Shown: piece by piece, positions 1-8,481 of the stretch | Layout: the number at the start of each line of letters is the position of its first letter | How positions within the stretch are numbered: position 1 is the first letter of the stretch | Origin: Paraburkholderia sp. PGU19 | GTDB taxonomy: Bacteria > Pseudomonadota > Gammaproteobacteria > Burkholderiales > Burkholderiaceae | DNA: 64,000 nucleotides | Reading direction: 5' to 3' | NCBI RefSeq assembly: GCF_013426915.1 | Contig: NZ_AP023180.1 | Coordinates: 1,612,001 to 1,676,000, forward strand | Position numbers and translations under genes: made by a program | The notes under the pieces: model-generated | What the model saw: only the letters and a program-made list of their open reading frames with translations | Told to the model about the DNA's origin: nothing | Databases searched by the model: none

Positions 1-689
1 TAGCTCGCCGCAGCCGCGAACTGGGCGATGAACCCCGTCCACGCAAAGCCGAGCGGCACGGGTGGCGTCGAGCCCGGTGCGACAGCCGGCAATGGCGCGT
101 CATGCACCCAATGCAGCAAGACGGCCGCCGTCACGATGCCATACAGCGGCAGCGACAGATACAGCGCCCACTTGAAGCTGCGATGCATCCAGTCATGGCC
201 GAGAATCGCAAGAATGGCGGCGGGAATCGTGACCACCAGTGCAACCTTGACGGGGTCCCAGCTGTAGAGGGTTTTCAAGCCCTGCATCATCAGCACGAGA
301 TTGACGATGTTGAAACCCGCAAAGACGAACAACGTTGCCATCAGAACCAGCACGACGCCACGATAGCCGAACTGCGCTCTCGACTGGATCATCTGCGGAA
401 GGCCGAGATGCGGCCCCTGCGAACCGTGAAACGCCATGAACAACGTGCCGAACATGATGCCCAGCGTGCCGGCTATCGTCGTCCACAACGAACTGAGACC
501 CACGCTCGGGCCGACGAACCCGATGGTCATCGTAAAGAACGTGAAGTTGCCGAGAAACCAGAACGGTCCCTGCCGTGAAAGCCGGTCCGTTCTTTCGTGT
601 TCTGGAATGAAGTCAATGGAGTGACCTTCAATCGATCCATGCTCGCTGTCGGCTGCGAAGCTTGTCGCAACCCTGTCCTGTGCTTTCAT
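1..689 (-). CDS. NCS1-family nucleobase/cation symporter, partial (C-terminus outside window)
   Basis: The reading frame is open from an ATG at 687-689 to the window edge, giving the first 229 residues of a polytopic membrane protein. A hydrophilic N-terminus (about 40 residues) precedes a GPFWFLGNFTFFT segment and alternating hydrophobic helices, the layout of the purine-cytosine permease/NCS1 family, which imports nucleobases, hydantoins or related nitrogen compounds with a cation. A GGTGGA ribosome binding site lies 8 bases before the ATG. The gene follows the aldehyde dehydrogenase by 85 bases on the same strand, so it is probably the uptake component of that operon. The family call is fairly safe; a guanidino compound as substrate is only inferred from the neighbours. 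Confidence 0.8.
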   Translation of the reverse strand, partial: MKAQDRVATSFAADSEHGSIEGHSIDFIPEHERTDRLSRQGPFWFLGNFTFFTMTIGFVGPSVGLSSLWTTIAGTLGIMFGTLFMAFHGSQGPHLGLPQMIQSRAQFGYRGVVLVLMATLFVFAGFNIVNLVLMMQGLKTLYSWDPVKVALVVTIPAAILAILGHDWMHRSFKWALYLSLPLYGIVTAAVLLHWVHDAPLPAVAPGSTPPVPLGFAWTGFIAQFAAAAS

Positions 690-774
690 CGTCTGATCCA
701 CCCGGTACGGAAGGTTGATGCAATGAGGATTGGCGTCGCACACACCGCGCAAGCGCGCGGCGGCGCGGTATCCC

Positions 775-2283
775 TTAGTCCAGCGTGATCCACACGGCCT
801 TGGTCTCCGTGAGAGCGTCGAGCTGCTCCGGGCCCAGGTCCTTGCCGAAACCCGACTCCTTGACGCCGCCGAACGGCATCGATGGATCGATCGTGCTGTG
901 GGCGTTGACGTAGACCGTGCCGGCATGCAGTTGCGGGATCAGCGCATGCACACGCTTCAGATCGTTCGAATAGATCGCGGCCGCGAGGCCATAGGGTGAG
1001 TCGTTGGCGAGCGTCAGCGCTTCGCTGACGTCGTCGAACGGCGCGGTCACCAGCACAGGGCCGAAGATTTCTTCGCGGACGATCTTCATGTCGCTGCGGC
1101 AATGCGCGAAGATGGTCGGCTGAACGAAAAAGCCCGGCCCGTCCAGCTGGCGCCCGCCATAAAGCACTTCCGCACCTTCGCGGCGCCCTGTTTCAATGTA
1201 GGTCATCACGCGGTCCTTCTGTGCCGCCGACACCAGCGGACTGATGAAGCAGTCGCGATCCAGCCCCGGCGCAATCTTCAGCGTTCGCGTGTAATCGACC
1301 AGCGCGGCATGAAACCGGTCGTGAAGTTTGCGCTGCACATAGACACGGCTGCCGGCGTCGCACACCTGCCCGGCGTTGAAGAACATGCCGTTCGCCACCG
1401 CGCGTGCCGCTGCATCGACATCCGCGTCGTCGAGCACGAGTACGGGCGATTTTCCGCCGAGTTCCAGCGTGACTCGCCGGATGCCGCCGGCAGCCGTGCG
1501 GCCAACCGTACGCCCCACCTCCGTGGAGCCCGTGAAGGTCACCTTGTCGATGCCCGGATGGCTGGCCATGGCCGCACCCACCACGCTGCCGTGCCCCGTC
1601 ACGACGTTGACGACGCCATCGGGAAAGCCAGCCTCCTGAACCAGTTCTGCAAAACGCAGTGTCGACAGCGAGGTGAGTTCCGCTGGCTTGATCACGACGG
1701 TGCAGCCTGCCGCGAGCGCGGCCGCCACCTTCCATGCCATCGTCTGAAGCGGAAAATTCCATGGCACGATCACACCGACCACGCCGACTGGCTCCTTGCG
1801 CGTGTAGGCCACATAGTTGCCCGGCAGCGATGGCTCGACAGTCCGTCCTTGAAGCTTCGACGGCCAGCCCGCGAAATAGCGGAAGGTATCGACGGTGCCC
1901 TGAATGTCGACATCCCGTGCCTGGGAAACCGATTTGCCGACGTCGATCGATTCGATTTCGGCAAGCTCGGTCGCGTGCGTTTCGATCAGGTCCGCGAGCC
2001 GGTGAAGTAGCCGCTCACGCTCCAGCGGCTTGAGGCGTCGCCACGTTCCGCCATCGAACTGCCGGCGTGCAGCGGCAACGGCGCGATCCAGATCGCCCGT
2101 GGTCGCCAGTGGAATCTGCGCGATCACGCCTGCCGTGGACGGCTCGATTGCGTCGAGGTATTCGCCGCCCTCGCCAGCCACAAATGCGCCGTCGATCAGC
2201 ATTCTGTGCGGCCTGTCGAGGAAGTGTCGCGTGGCCTCGCACGCGCCGAACTGCTCCAGATAATTTCGTACGATGGTATCCAC
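775..2283 (-). CDS. NAD(P)-dependent aldehyde dehydrogenase (betaine/guanidinobutyraldehyde type)
   Basis: This 502-residue protein is a full-length aldehyde dehydrogenase that oxidises an aldehyde to its acid in the cytoplasm. The substrate-tunnel motif PWNFPL is at 174-179, the catalytic Glu274 lies in VTLELGGKSP and the nucleophile Cys308 in FFNAGQVCDAG. The start is GTG at 2281-2283, supported by AAGGAG six bases upstream; the next in-frame ATG (residue 28) would cut into the conserved N-terminus. It lies between the ureohydrolase and the NCS1 permease on one strand. That pairing suggests conversion of 4-guanidinobutyraldehyde (or another omega-amino aldehyde) to the acid the ureohydrolase cleaves, as KauB and GbuA do in Pseudomonas arginine catabolism. 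The family is certain; the substrate is inferred. Confidence 0.93.
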   Translation of the reverse strand: MDTIVRNYLEQFGACEATRHFLDRPHRMLIDGAFVAGEGGEYLDAIEPSTAGVIAQIPLATTGDLDRAVAAARRQFDGGTWRRLKPLERERLLHRLADLIETHATELAEIESIDVGKSVSQARDVDIQGTVDTFRYFAGWPSKLQGRTVEPSLPGNYVAYTRKEPVGVVGVIVPWNFPLQTMAWKVAAALAAGCTVVIKPAELTSLSTLRFAELVQEAGFPDGVVNVVTGHGSVVGAAMASHPGIDKVTFTGSTEVGRTVGRTAAGGIRRVTLELGGKSPVLVLDDADVDAAARAVANGMFFNAGQVCDAGSRVYVQRKLHDRFHAALVDYTRTLKIAPGLDRDCFISPLVSAAQKDRVMTYIETGRREGAEVLYGGRQLDGPGFFVQPTIFAHCRSDMKIVREEIFGPVLVTAPFDDVSEALTLANDSPYGLAAAIYSNDLKRVHALIPQLHAGTVYVNAHSTIDPSMPFGGVKESGFGKDLGPEQLDALTETKAVWITLD

Positions 2284-2355
2284 CGTTGTCTCCTTGTTCG
2301 GTGGGTCGTGCCAATGACACGCCCACGGGTGTTGTCATGGTGTGTTGCGCATACC

Positions 2356-2438
2356 GCGGTTCAGCGGTTGAGCGGTTCAGCGGTTTAGCGGTTCAGCGGT
2401 TCAGCGGTTCAGCGGTTCAGGGTTTAGCGGTTCAGCGG
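2356..2438. repeat. Tandem array of an 8-bp repeat (GCGGTTCA)
   Basis: About ten head-to-tail copies of GCGGTTCA (TGAACCGC on the coding strand of the operon) fill the gap between the ureohydrolase stop and the dehydrogenase start. Two copies are GCGGTTTA or GCGGTTGA, one copy has lost a base, and the array ends in a GCGGCGCGG run. Its octamer period makes it a simple-sequence tract prone to slippage. It lies inside the presumed transcript. Confidence 0.95.
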
Positions 2439-2469
2439 CGCGGCGGCGCGGCGGACGCAGGCGGGCCGC

Positions 2470-3456
2470 CTATCGCGCGTGTTTGCCGCGCTCGTGGAAA
2501 ATGAAGCCGATGGAGTTCAGCAGCAGTTGTGCAGCAAGAATCGATGTCACGTCGGCCGGGTCATAAGCGGGCGCCACCTCGACAAGGTCGATTCCGCAGA
2601 TGTTTCCGTGGCTGCGTCGCGCAAGGCCCTGGATGATTTCGAGCACCTCGTAGTACGTGAAGCCGCCGTGACTCGGCGTGCCCGTGCCGGGCGCTATCGA
2701 CGGATCGAAGCCGTCAATGTCGATCGTGATGTAGTAGGCCGCGCCTTCAGGGATGCGGGCCAGCACGGCTTCGGGACCGAGCCGGCGTACATCGCGCACC
2801 GACAGGATGTCGGAGCCCGCCTCGCGAGCGGCATCGTAGTCGGCGCGGTTCGACGACGACACGTTGCGAATGCCGAGCTGCGTCATGCCAACGATGTGGT
2901 CCATCTCCGACGCGCGCCGGAGCGGATTGCCGTGACCGTAGCGCACGCCATGTCGCTCATCGACGAAATCCAGATGCGCGTCGAAATGAACGATATGAAT
3001 CGGACCCCGGCCTTCGAAAGCCTTGATGACTGGCGCATGGATCGAATGATCGCCACCCAGCGTCACGGGCATTGCTCCGCTCTCGAGTATCTTGCGCACG
3101 GCAAATTCGATGTTCGCGTTGCTCGCTGCCATATCGGTATGGACGATATCGGCATCGCCCACATCCACCATGCGCACCTGATCGCGGCTCAGGTAGAGAA
3201 CGTCGTCCTCGTGATCGTATGCACCCGAATGACCGAACGCGAAAAGCGTCGACGCTTCGCGAATGCTGCGCGGACCAAAGCGCGCTCCCGAGCGCCACTG
3301 CGTGCCCATGTCGTTCGGTGCGCCGAGAATCGCGACGTCCGCGTCGATCTTGTCCCAGTCGACGCAAACGGGCGACTTCGCAAATGTGCAGTGGCCCACG
3401 AACGGCAGATTGAGCCGCCCCGTCTCGTACGTATTGCTCTGCATCCTTGTCTCCAT
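2470..3456 (-). CDS. Ureohydrolase: agmatinase/guanidinobutyrase-type
   Basis: The 328-residue protein is a manganese-dependent ureohydrolase that splits a guanidino compound into an amine and urea. The metal-binding motifs are all present: GGDHS at 134-138, DAHLD at 159-163 and DIDGFDPSIAPGTGTP at 246-261. The length matches agmatinase, guanidinobutyrase and guanidinopropionase, and motifs alone do not separate them. Adjacency to an aldehyde dehydrogenase, an NCS1 permease and a divergent LysR gene resembles the gbu/gpu gene sets of Pseudomonas, so guanidinobutyrate is my preferred substrate, with agmatine as the alternative. The first ATG (3456) is used; a second lies at codon 5. Confidence 0.9.
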   Translation of the reverse strand: METRMQSNTYETGRLNLPFVGHCTFAKSPVCVDWDKIDADVAILGAPNDMGTQWRSGARFGPRSIREASTLFAFGHSGAYDHEDDVLYLSRDQVRMVDVGDADIVHTDMAASNANIEFAVRKILESGAMPVTLGGDHSIHAPVIKAFEGRGPIHIVHFDAHLDFVDERHGVRYGHGNPLRRASEMDHIVGMTQLGIRNVSSSNRADYDAAREAGSDILSVRDVRRLGPEAVLARIPEGAAYYITIDIDGFDPSIAPGTGTPSHGGFTYYEVLEIIQGLARRSHGNICGIDLVEVAPAYDPADVTSILAAQLLLNSIGFIFHERGKHAR

Positions 3457-3593
3457 GTGTCATTCGGTAGAAAACGCGGTTTCATTACAGCCGCCGTTCG
3501 AAGACACTATCGGTGGAATTTTTTTGTATAAAAATCCCAAGTATCAAATGTTCATATCGGGATTTCCGAAGCGACGAGGGAGAGGCGCGAGCC
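3457..3593. promoter_or_regulatory. Divergent control region between ureohydrolase operon and LysR gene
   Basis: The 137-bp gap is AT-richer than its surroundings and must hold both divergent promoters. A perfect 7-bp inverted repeat, AAATCCC at 3532-3538 and GGGATTT at 3559-3565, is separated by 20 bases and is a candidate LysR operator. TATAAA at 3527-3532 could be a -10 element of the regulator gene, although no convincing -35 is visible. Confidence 0.5.
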
Positions 3594-4499
3594 ATGGTTC
3601 AGTTGCAGGATGTAGATCTGAAGCTACTTAGGGTTTTCATGAATGTGGTGCGCTGCGGGGGATTCTCGGCGGCGCAGGCAAGCCTGAACGTCAGTCAGTC
3701 GACGATCAGCGAACAGATGACAACACTCGAAACGCGGCTCGGACTCAAGCTCTGCGAGCGAGGCAGGGGCGGCTTCAGGCTGACAGAACATGGGACGGCA
3801 ACGTACGAAGCAGCGCAAAGGCTGCAGGTTGCGGTCGAGGCCTTCTGCATGGATACCGATGCGCTAAAGCAGCACATCTCGGGAAAGCTCTATCTCGGCA
3901 TCATCGACAACACGATCACGCATACGACTTCACCGCTGCCCAAGGCGCTGCAGAAGTTCGTCTCGCGTGGACACGACGTGCATGTCGATGTCTACGTGGG
4001 CACACCAGCCGAACTCGAAGAACGCGTGCTCGATGGGCGTTTGCACGTGGCCGTCGGCCATTTTCCGATTCACGTACCGGGGCTGGCTTATAACGAGCTT
4101 TATCTGGAACCCGACGGACTGTATTGCGGCAGACGGCACGCGCTCTTTGCGGGCGCGGCTGGCGGCAACGTGCCGAATGACGCTGTCGCGGCGAGCCGCA
4201 TCGTGGCGCGCGGCTATCTGCAAGAAAACGATCTGCGCATGCTGAGCGCAAGCAAAGCAGCGGCGACCGTCGACAACGTCGAGGCACAGGCGATACTCGT
4301 GTTATCCGGCGCCTATATCGGGTTTCTGCCGAATCACTATGCTGCCCGCTGGGTGGAACGCGACGAGATGCGACGCATCAATCCCGATCAGTTCGGCGCG
4401 CAATGGCCGTTCTGTGCGGCCATACGCAGAGGATCGACAATACCGTCGATCCTGAAGGTATTCATGGCCGATCTGAACGAATGTTGCGAAAGCCGGTAG
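3594..4499 (+). CDS. LysR-family transcriptional regulator (probable regulator of the ureohydrolase operon)
   Basis: The 301-residue protein begins with a typical LysR winged helix-turn-helix (residues about 6-65, with FSAAQASLNVSQSTISEQM as the recognition region) followed by a periplasmic-binding-like effector domain. The frame is open further upstream to 3513, but ATG 3594 gives the usual LysR N-terminus and lies after GAGGCGCGAG, so I chose it. The gene is divergent from the ureohydrolase/dehydrogenase/permease operon, the usual arrangement for a LysR regulator and its target. The effector is not evident from sequence. Confidence 0.88.
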   Translation: MVQLQDVDLKLLRVFMNVVRCGGFSAAQASLNVSQSTISEQMTTLETRLGLKLCERGRGGFRLTEHGTATYEAAQRLQVAVEAFCMDTDALKQHISGKLYLGIIDNTITHTTSPLPKALQKFVSRGHDVHVDVYVGTPAELEERVLDGRLHVAVGHFPIHVPGLAYNELYLEPDGLYCGRRHALFAGAAGGNVPNDAVAASRIVARGYLQENDLRMLSASKAAATVDNVEAQAILVLSGAYIGFLPNHYAARWVERDEMRRINPDQFGAQWPFCAAIRRGSTIPSILKVFMADLNECCESR

Positions 4500-4725
4500 A
4501 CACGCATCGCGAAGTGCCTGCCGATCCCCTCGCCCGCCAGCAGCCGGTGCGGGCCATACGGCGTGTATCGCAACGAACAGGGCGATAATGACGTAAAGGC
4601 TTAGTCCGGCAATGCGCATTGACGGGAAGTGGTGCGTCGCCAACGGCACGTCGGCGCAGCGGCAGAGCGCAATCGTGACAGAAGTGGCAGGCAATACGTG
4701 CGTCCGATGCCAAGAGGGAGGATGG

Positions 4726-5700
4726 ATGCAACTGCAAAAGAAGTTGACCTTGCTCGCTCGTGCAGGCGTGCTATACGCGTTGCTGGCACTGCTTTGCGTC
4801 GACTTGACGGTCGTTGCGAAGCAGGATCGCGTGCGATGGCCACTGCATTTGCAACAGGCATCTGAGCGCGTACCACGTACGCCACGCAGTGCGGCTGTCC
4901 TGATCGAGCGTGTGAATTTCGTTCTCGACCAGGATGCCCAGACGCAAGACGAAGAGGCACAAAATAAGCACAAGGCTGAGCAGCGCCGCTCCGCAGCAGC
5001 CAAAACAAAGTCCGGTCCAAAGGCTGCTTCCACCGCCGCAGCGTCGGGCACGCGGCCGACAGCGAATCAGTCACACGCGCCCGCTAGCTCGGCCGCCGCG
5101 CGGACAGACCATGGTGTGAAATCAGCTGCGTCCGAAGCTTCGTCATCACAGGGCGCCGCATCCGCGACGCCTGCTGCCAGACTTGCGCCTGCGTCGTCCG
5201 CTGTCACTTCGTCTTCCGCCGCTGCGACCGCACCAGCACCGGCATCGTCGCCTGACGGGAAGCAGGGTGCATCGACAGGCGGGAATTCCGTGGCAGCGCT
5301 CAACCCGGCCGGCCCAGGTAATGCGCCGCGCCCGGGAGGCGACCGCCCTCCGCGGCTGACCTGGGAGCAACTGACCGCGTTGATGCCGGGCGCCACCCTA
5401 AAAAGGACGAACACTGCGGGCGCCCTGAGACAATGGGTCAATGGCGCAGACGGTTCACTGACTGTCTACTGGGGGGGTGGTGGCTTGCTTCAGACACACA
5501 GCGCGAGCGGCAAGTGGAGCGTGACGAAGGATGGCCACTTTTGTCTTCAAATCGACTGGCCCGACATGCCAGAAAATTGGTGCCGCTTTCTGGAACCGAC
5601 AGGCAACGGCGCGTATCAACCGGTCCCGGACGTCGCTGATGCGGGCTGGACGCCCCCGAAGGATAAAACCGAGTGGCGGCCCCTGACCATTCGCCGCTAG
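4726..5700 (+). CDS. Membrane-anchored Ala/Ser-rich protein with small C-terminal domain, unknown function
   Basis: The 324-residue protein has an N-terminal hydrophobic segment (about residues 10-30) acting as signal or anchor, then a long low-complexity Ala/Ser/Pro/Lys linker (about 75-205). A globular C-terminal domain of about 110 residues carries Trp-, Gly- and Cys-containing motifs (WEQL, YWGGGG, GKWSV, FCLQIDWP, ENWCRF). The pattern of a G-x-W strand followed by two spaced Cys resembles DUF995-like lipocalin-type domains, but that is a weak resemblance. The frame opens at 4612; ATG 4726 follows GAGGGAGG and begins just before the hydrophobic segment, so it is preferred. It stands alone between two LysR genes. 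Location is probably periplasmic, anchored to the inner membrane. Confidence 0.65.
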   Translation: MQLQKKLTLLARAGVLYALLALLCVDLTVVAKQDRVRWPLHLQQASERVPRTPRSAAVLIERVNFVLDQDAQTQDEEAQNKHKAEQRRSAAAKTKSGPKAASTAAASGTRPTANQSHAPASSAAARTDHGVKSAASEASSSQGAASATPAARLAPASSAVTSSSAAATAPAPASSPDGKQGASTGGNSVAALNPAGPGNAPRPGGDRPPRLTWEQLTALMPGATLKRTNTAGALRQWVNGADGSLTVYWGGGGLLQTHSASGKWSVTKDGHFCLQIDWPDMPENWCRFLEPTGNGAYQPVPDVADAGWTPPKDKTEWRPLTIRR

Positions 5701-5795
5701 CGCAACCGGCGAATCCAGCTGGACCGGGCTCGAACCGGAGAGCAGCGTTCGCATCTCCGATGCCACTCACGGCAGTGCCCAGTGCTTGCGGCGGT

Positions 5796-6731
5796 CTACA
5801 CGGACTTCGTTTTACGCGTTGGCATTGCCGAGTCCGCGAACAGGTCGATCACCACCTTGCGCAGCCAGCGATTGCCTTCGTCCTGCTGGACTCGCGCGTG
5901 CCAGAGCAAATGGATCGGCGCAGCGGGCAATTTCGAGGGCAATGCGCGCAGGCTCAGTGAAAACGGCGCTGCCAGTTGCAAGGCCAGTCGCTCCGGCACC
6001 GTGGCAATCAGATCGGTGCGTTGCAGGATAAAGCCTACGCTCATGAAGTGAGGCACCGTCAATCGCACCTGGCGCTGCACGCCCCGTCGTTTCAGCCAGT
6101 CGTCGACCTGACCGTGTCCGGTGCCGGCGGACACCACCACCAGATGCTCGGCTTCACGCCAGGCAGCGAGCGTAAGCGGCGCATCTTCGAGCGTATGGCC
6201 GCGCCTGAACAGGCAGACATACGGCTGATTGAACAGGCGGCGCTGATAGAAACCACCCTTGAGCTGCGGCAGTAGTCCGATAGCGAGATCGACCCTACCC
6301 TCGGCCATCTCGTTGCCCAGATTGACGCTCGTGTCGCGAACGGTATTGAGCGCGATGCCCGGCGCCTCGCGCGACAGTCGTTCGACAAGCGCGGGCAGAA
6401 AGACGACCTCGCCGATGTCGGTCATGCCGATCGTTATCGTGCGCGTGACACGCAGCGGATCGAACCCCGTCTCGGGATTGAGCGCGGCGTGCAGCGTGGC
6501 GAGCGCCTGAGAAACCGGCTCTGCGAGGCGCAACGCGAACGGCGTGGGCACGACGCCGCCCGGCGCACGCACGAACAGCGGGTCACCGAGCCGTCGACGC
6601 AGTTTGGCAAGCGCGTTGCTGACGCCCGGCTGACTCATGTTCATCTGCTCGGCCACGGTCGCTACGCGCCGCTCCCGCATCAACCGTTGGAAAAGCAGCA
6701 GCAGATTGAGATCAACTTCACTCAGTTCCAT
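5796..6731 (-). CDS. LysR-family regulator, NahR/NagR-like
   Basis: The protein (311 residues from ATG 6731) starts MELSEVDLNLLLLFQRLMRERRV, with the helix-turn-helix at about residues 20-45 (VATVAEQMNMSQPGVSNAL) and a C-terminal ligand-binding fold. The DLNLL and GVSNALAKLRR pattern is that of the NahR/NodD-like branch, which senses aromatic acids. The frame extends upstream to 6872, but GAGGGA lies seven bases before ATG 6731. It is divergent from the flavoprotein monooxygenase at 6902, so it is likely that gene's activator, with a salicylate-type compound as plausible effector. Confidence 0.87.
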   Translation of the reverse strand: MELSEVDLNLLLLFQRLMRERRVATVAEQMNMSQPGVSNALAKLRRRLGDPLFVRAPGGVVPTPFALRLAEPVSQALATLHAALNPETGFDPLRVTRTITIGMTDIGEVVFLPALVERLSREAPGIALNTVRDTSVNLGNEMAEGRVDLAIGLLPQLKGGFYQRRLFNQPYVCLFRRGHTLEDAPLTLAAWREAEHLVVVSAGTGHGQVDDWLKRRGVQRQVRLTVPHFMSVGFILQRTDLIATVPERLALQLAAPFSLSLRALPSKLPAAPIHLLWHARVQQDEGNRWLRKVVIDLFADSAMPTRKTKSV

Positions 6732-6901
6732 GATCGGGTCCCTCGTCATCATTGATTTCAGTGATGAAGCAGATTTCCCCCATTTTATTGTGGAATGTCT
6801 GGTCAGTGACGAGAATTCAGACAAGGCGCACGCATCCCACTTCAGCACAGTACGCATGCCGTGCCGACTCAATCACATAGTCTGAATATCGGAGACACCC
6901 C
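6732..6901. promoter_or_regulatory. Divergent LysR/monooxygenase control region with two inverted repeats
   Basis: This 170-bp gap holds two interrupted palindromes: TCATCA at 6746-6751 with TGATGA at 6762-6767, and TGTCTG at 6796-6801 with CAGACA at 6818-6823. Two dyads spaced about 50 bp apart fit the recognition plus activation site layout of LysR-controlled promoters. GGAG at 6890-6893 is the ribosome binding site for the monooxygenase. Confidence 0.45.
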
Positions 6902-8119
6902 ATGGAACAGCTGGATATGAAGATCGCAATCGTCGGTGCTGGCATCGGCGGCCTCACGCTCGCGCTCGCACTGCGAGAACATGGCATCGACGTGCAACTC
7001 TACGAGCAGACCGACGAGCTTCGCGAGGTCGGAGCGGCCGTCGCGCTGTCGGCGAATGCGACGCGATTTTATGAGCGCATGGGACTGCGTGCAGCGTTCG
7101 ACGCAGTGTGCGCTGAAATACCCGCGCTGATCTATCGGGACGGGCGCAGCGGCGAAGTGATTGGACAGCATCGTGGCGAGCCGAGCTATCGACAGCAGTT
7201 CGGCGGTTCGTATTGGGGCGTGCATCGCGCGGATCTCCAGGCCGTGCTGTCGCGGGCGGTCGGCCTCGAGCGCATCAATCTCGGCCATCGGCTGACCGAT
7301 CTCGTGCAGCATCCGGATCGCGTGAGTCTGAGTTTCGCCAACGGTCGGCACATCGACGCCGATCTGGTGATCGGCGCGGACGGCGCACGCTCGATCACGC
7401 GGCGCTGGATGCTCGGCTACGACGATGCCCTGTATTCCGGCTGCTCAGGTTTTCGTGGCGTGGTGCCCGCCGGACGCATGGATCTCCTGCCCGATCCCGA
7501 GGCCATTCAGTTCTGGGTCGGACCGCAGGGACATCTGCTTCACTACCCGATCGGCGACAAAGGCGACCAGAACTTTCTGCTTGTCGAGCGCCATCCCTCG
7601 CCTTGGCCATCGCGCGACTGGGTCACGTCGGCGACCGAGGGTGAGCAGCTGCGCCTGTTCAAGGACTGGCATCCCGCCGTGGTGCAGATGATCACCGCCG
7701 TGCCCATCAGCCAGCGCTGGGGTCTGTTCCATCGTCCCCCGCTCGGGCGCTGGAGCAAGGGCCGCGTGACGCTCATCGGCGATGCAGCGCATGCGCTTGT
7801 GCCGCATCATGGCCAGGGCGCCAATCAGTCGATCGAAGATGCCGTGGTGCTGGCCGCGCAGTTGGCCAAGGCTGGACCGGGTCGCTGGCGCGAGGCACAG
7901 GAGGCTTACGAGCGGTTACGGCGGGGCCGCACGCGCAAGGTGCAATACGCCTCGATATCGACGGCCGACGTGTTGCATCTGCCGGACGGACCCGAGGCGC
8001 AGGCGCGCAACGCCCGCCTTCGAGCACGCGACAGCCTGCTGCATCATCTGGACTGGATTCACGATTTCGACGCTCTTGCGCAAGAGCCGACGGAACGCCA
8101 GGGTGGCACCTGGCTTTAA
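6902..8119 (+). CDS. FAD-dependent aromatic monooxygenase, salicylate-hydroxylase-like
   Basis: The 405-residue protein is a class A flavoprotein hydroxylase. The FAD-binding GAGIGG is at 12-17, the DG motif (VIGADGARS) at 156-164 and the ribityl-binding GDAAHA at 293-298. Length and the HRPPLGRWSKGRVTLIG region match the salicylate/6-hydroxynicotinate/3-hydroxybenzoate hydroxylase group, which uses NAD(P)H and O2 to hydroxylate an aromatic acid in the cytoplasm. No ring-cleavage dioxygenase gene is nearby, so the product must be handled elsewhere in the genome. The divergent NahR-like regulator supports an aromatic-acid substrate. Exact substrate is uncertain. Confidence 0.87.
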   Translation: MEQLDMKIAIVGAGIGGLTLALALREHGIDVQLYEQTDELREVGAAVALSANATRFYERMGLRAAFDAVCAEIPALIYRDGRSGEVIGQHRGEPSYRQQFGGSYWGVHRADLQAVLSRAVGLERINLGHRLTDLVQHPDRVSLSFANGRHIDADLVIGADGARSITRRWMLGYDDALYSGCSGFRGVVPAGRMDLLPDPEAIQFWVGPQGHLLHYPIGDKGDQNFLLVERHPSPWPSRDWVTSATEGEQLRLFKDWHPAVVQMITAVPISQRWGLFHRPPLGRWSKGRVTLIGDAAHALVPHHGQGANQSIEDAVVLAAQLAKAGPGRWREAQEAYERLRRGRTRKVQYASISTADVLHLPDGPEAQARNARLRARDSLLHHLDWIHDFDALAQEPTERQGGTWL

Positions 8120-8481
8120 ACTCCGCTCCTCTGGTCGACAAATGCCCCTTCGTGGAGGAACGGTGCCCGATCCGGACAACAAGTTGATCTACCAAGCCGT
8201 GCTACGCGCAGAGGACCGTTGCCGACCTCATTGCCGCCGCTCGCCCCGTCTGGGGTTCAACGGCGGTCAATTGAGTCATGCGGTCCTCCACGTCAGCTTT
8301 TCGCGGGAGCGGTTCGGCCGTTGCCGACATTGAGGCAGCTCTACTGACTTGGCCGCTCAGTTCGATTCCGGCATGCCGATGTCCAGCAGCACAAGAGCCA
8401 GCCAGTACTCAAACAACAAACGCGCGCGTGTCGGACTAAGGTCGTATTGCGTCTATTGAGCCGCGTGACAAAATAAAACCA
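8120..8481. other. Intergenic region without recognisable gene
   Basis: About 360 bp between the monooxygenase and nhaA. Short open frames here have no family features. The part just before nhaA (about 8440-8480) is AT-rich and probably holds the nhaA promoter, but no clear -35/-10 pair can be named. Confidence 0.5.

Noticed and set aside
2356..2438. 8-bp array considered as a plasmid iteron or CRISPR
   Set aside because: The unit is too short, there are no spacers and no replication gene nearby. It is a simple tandem repeat.
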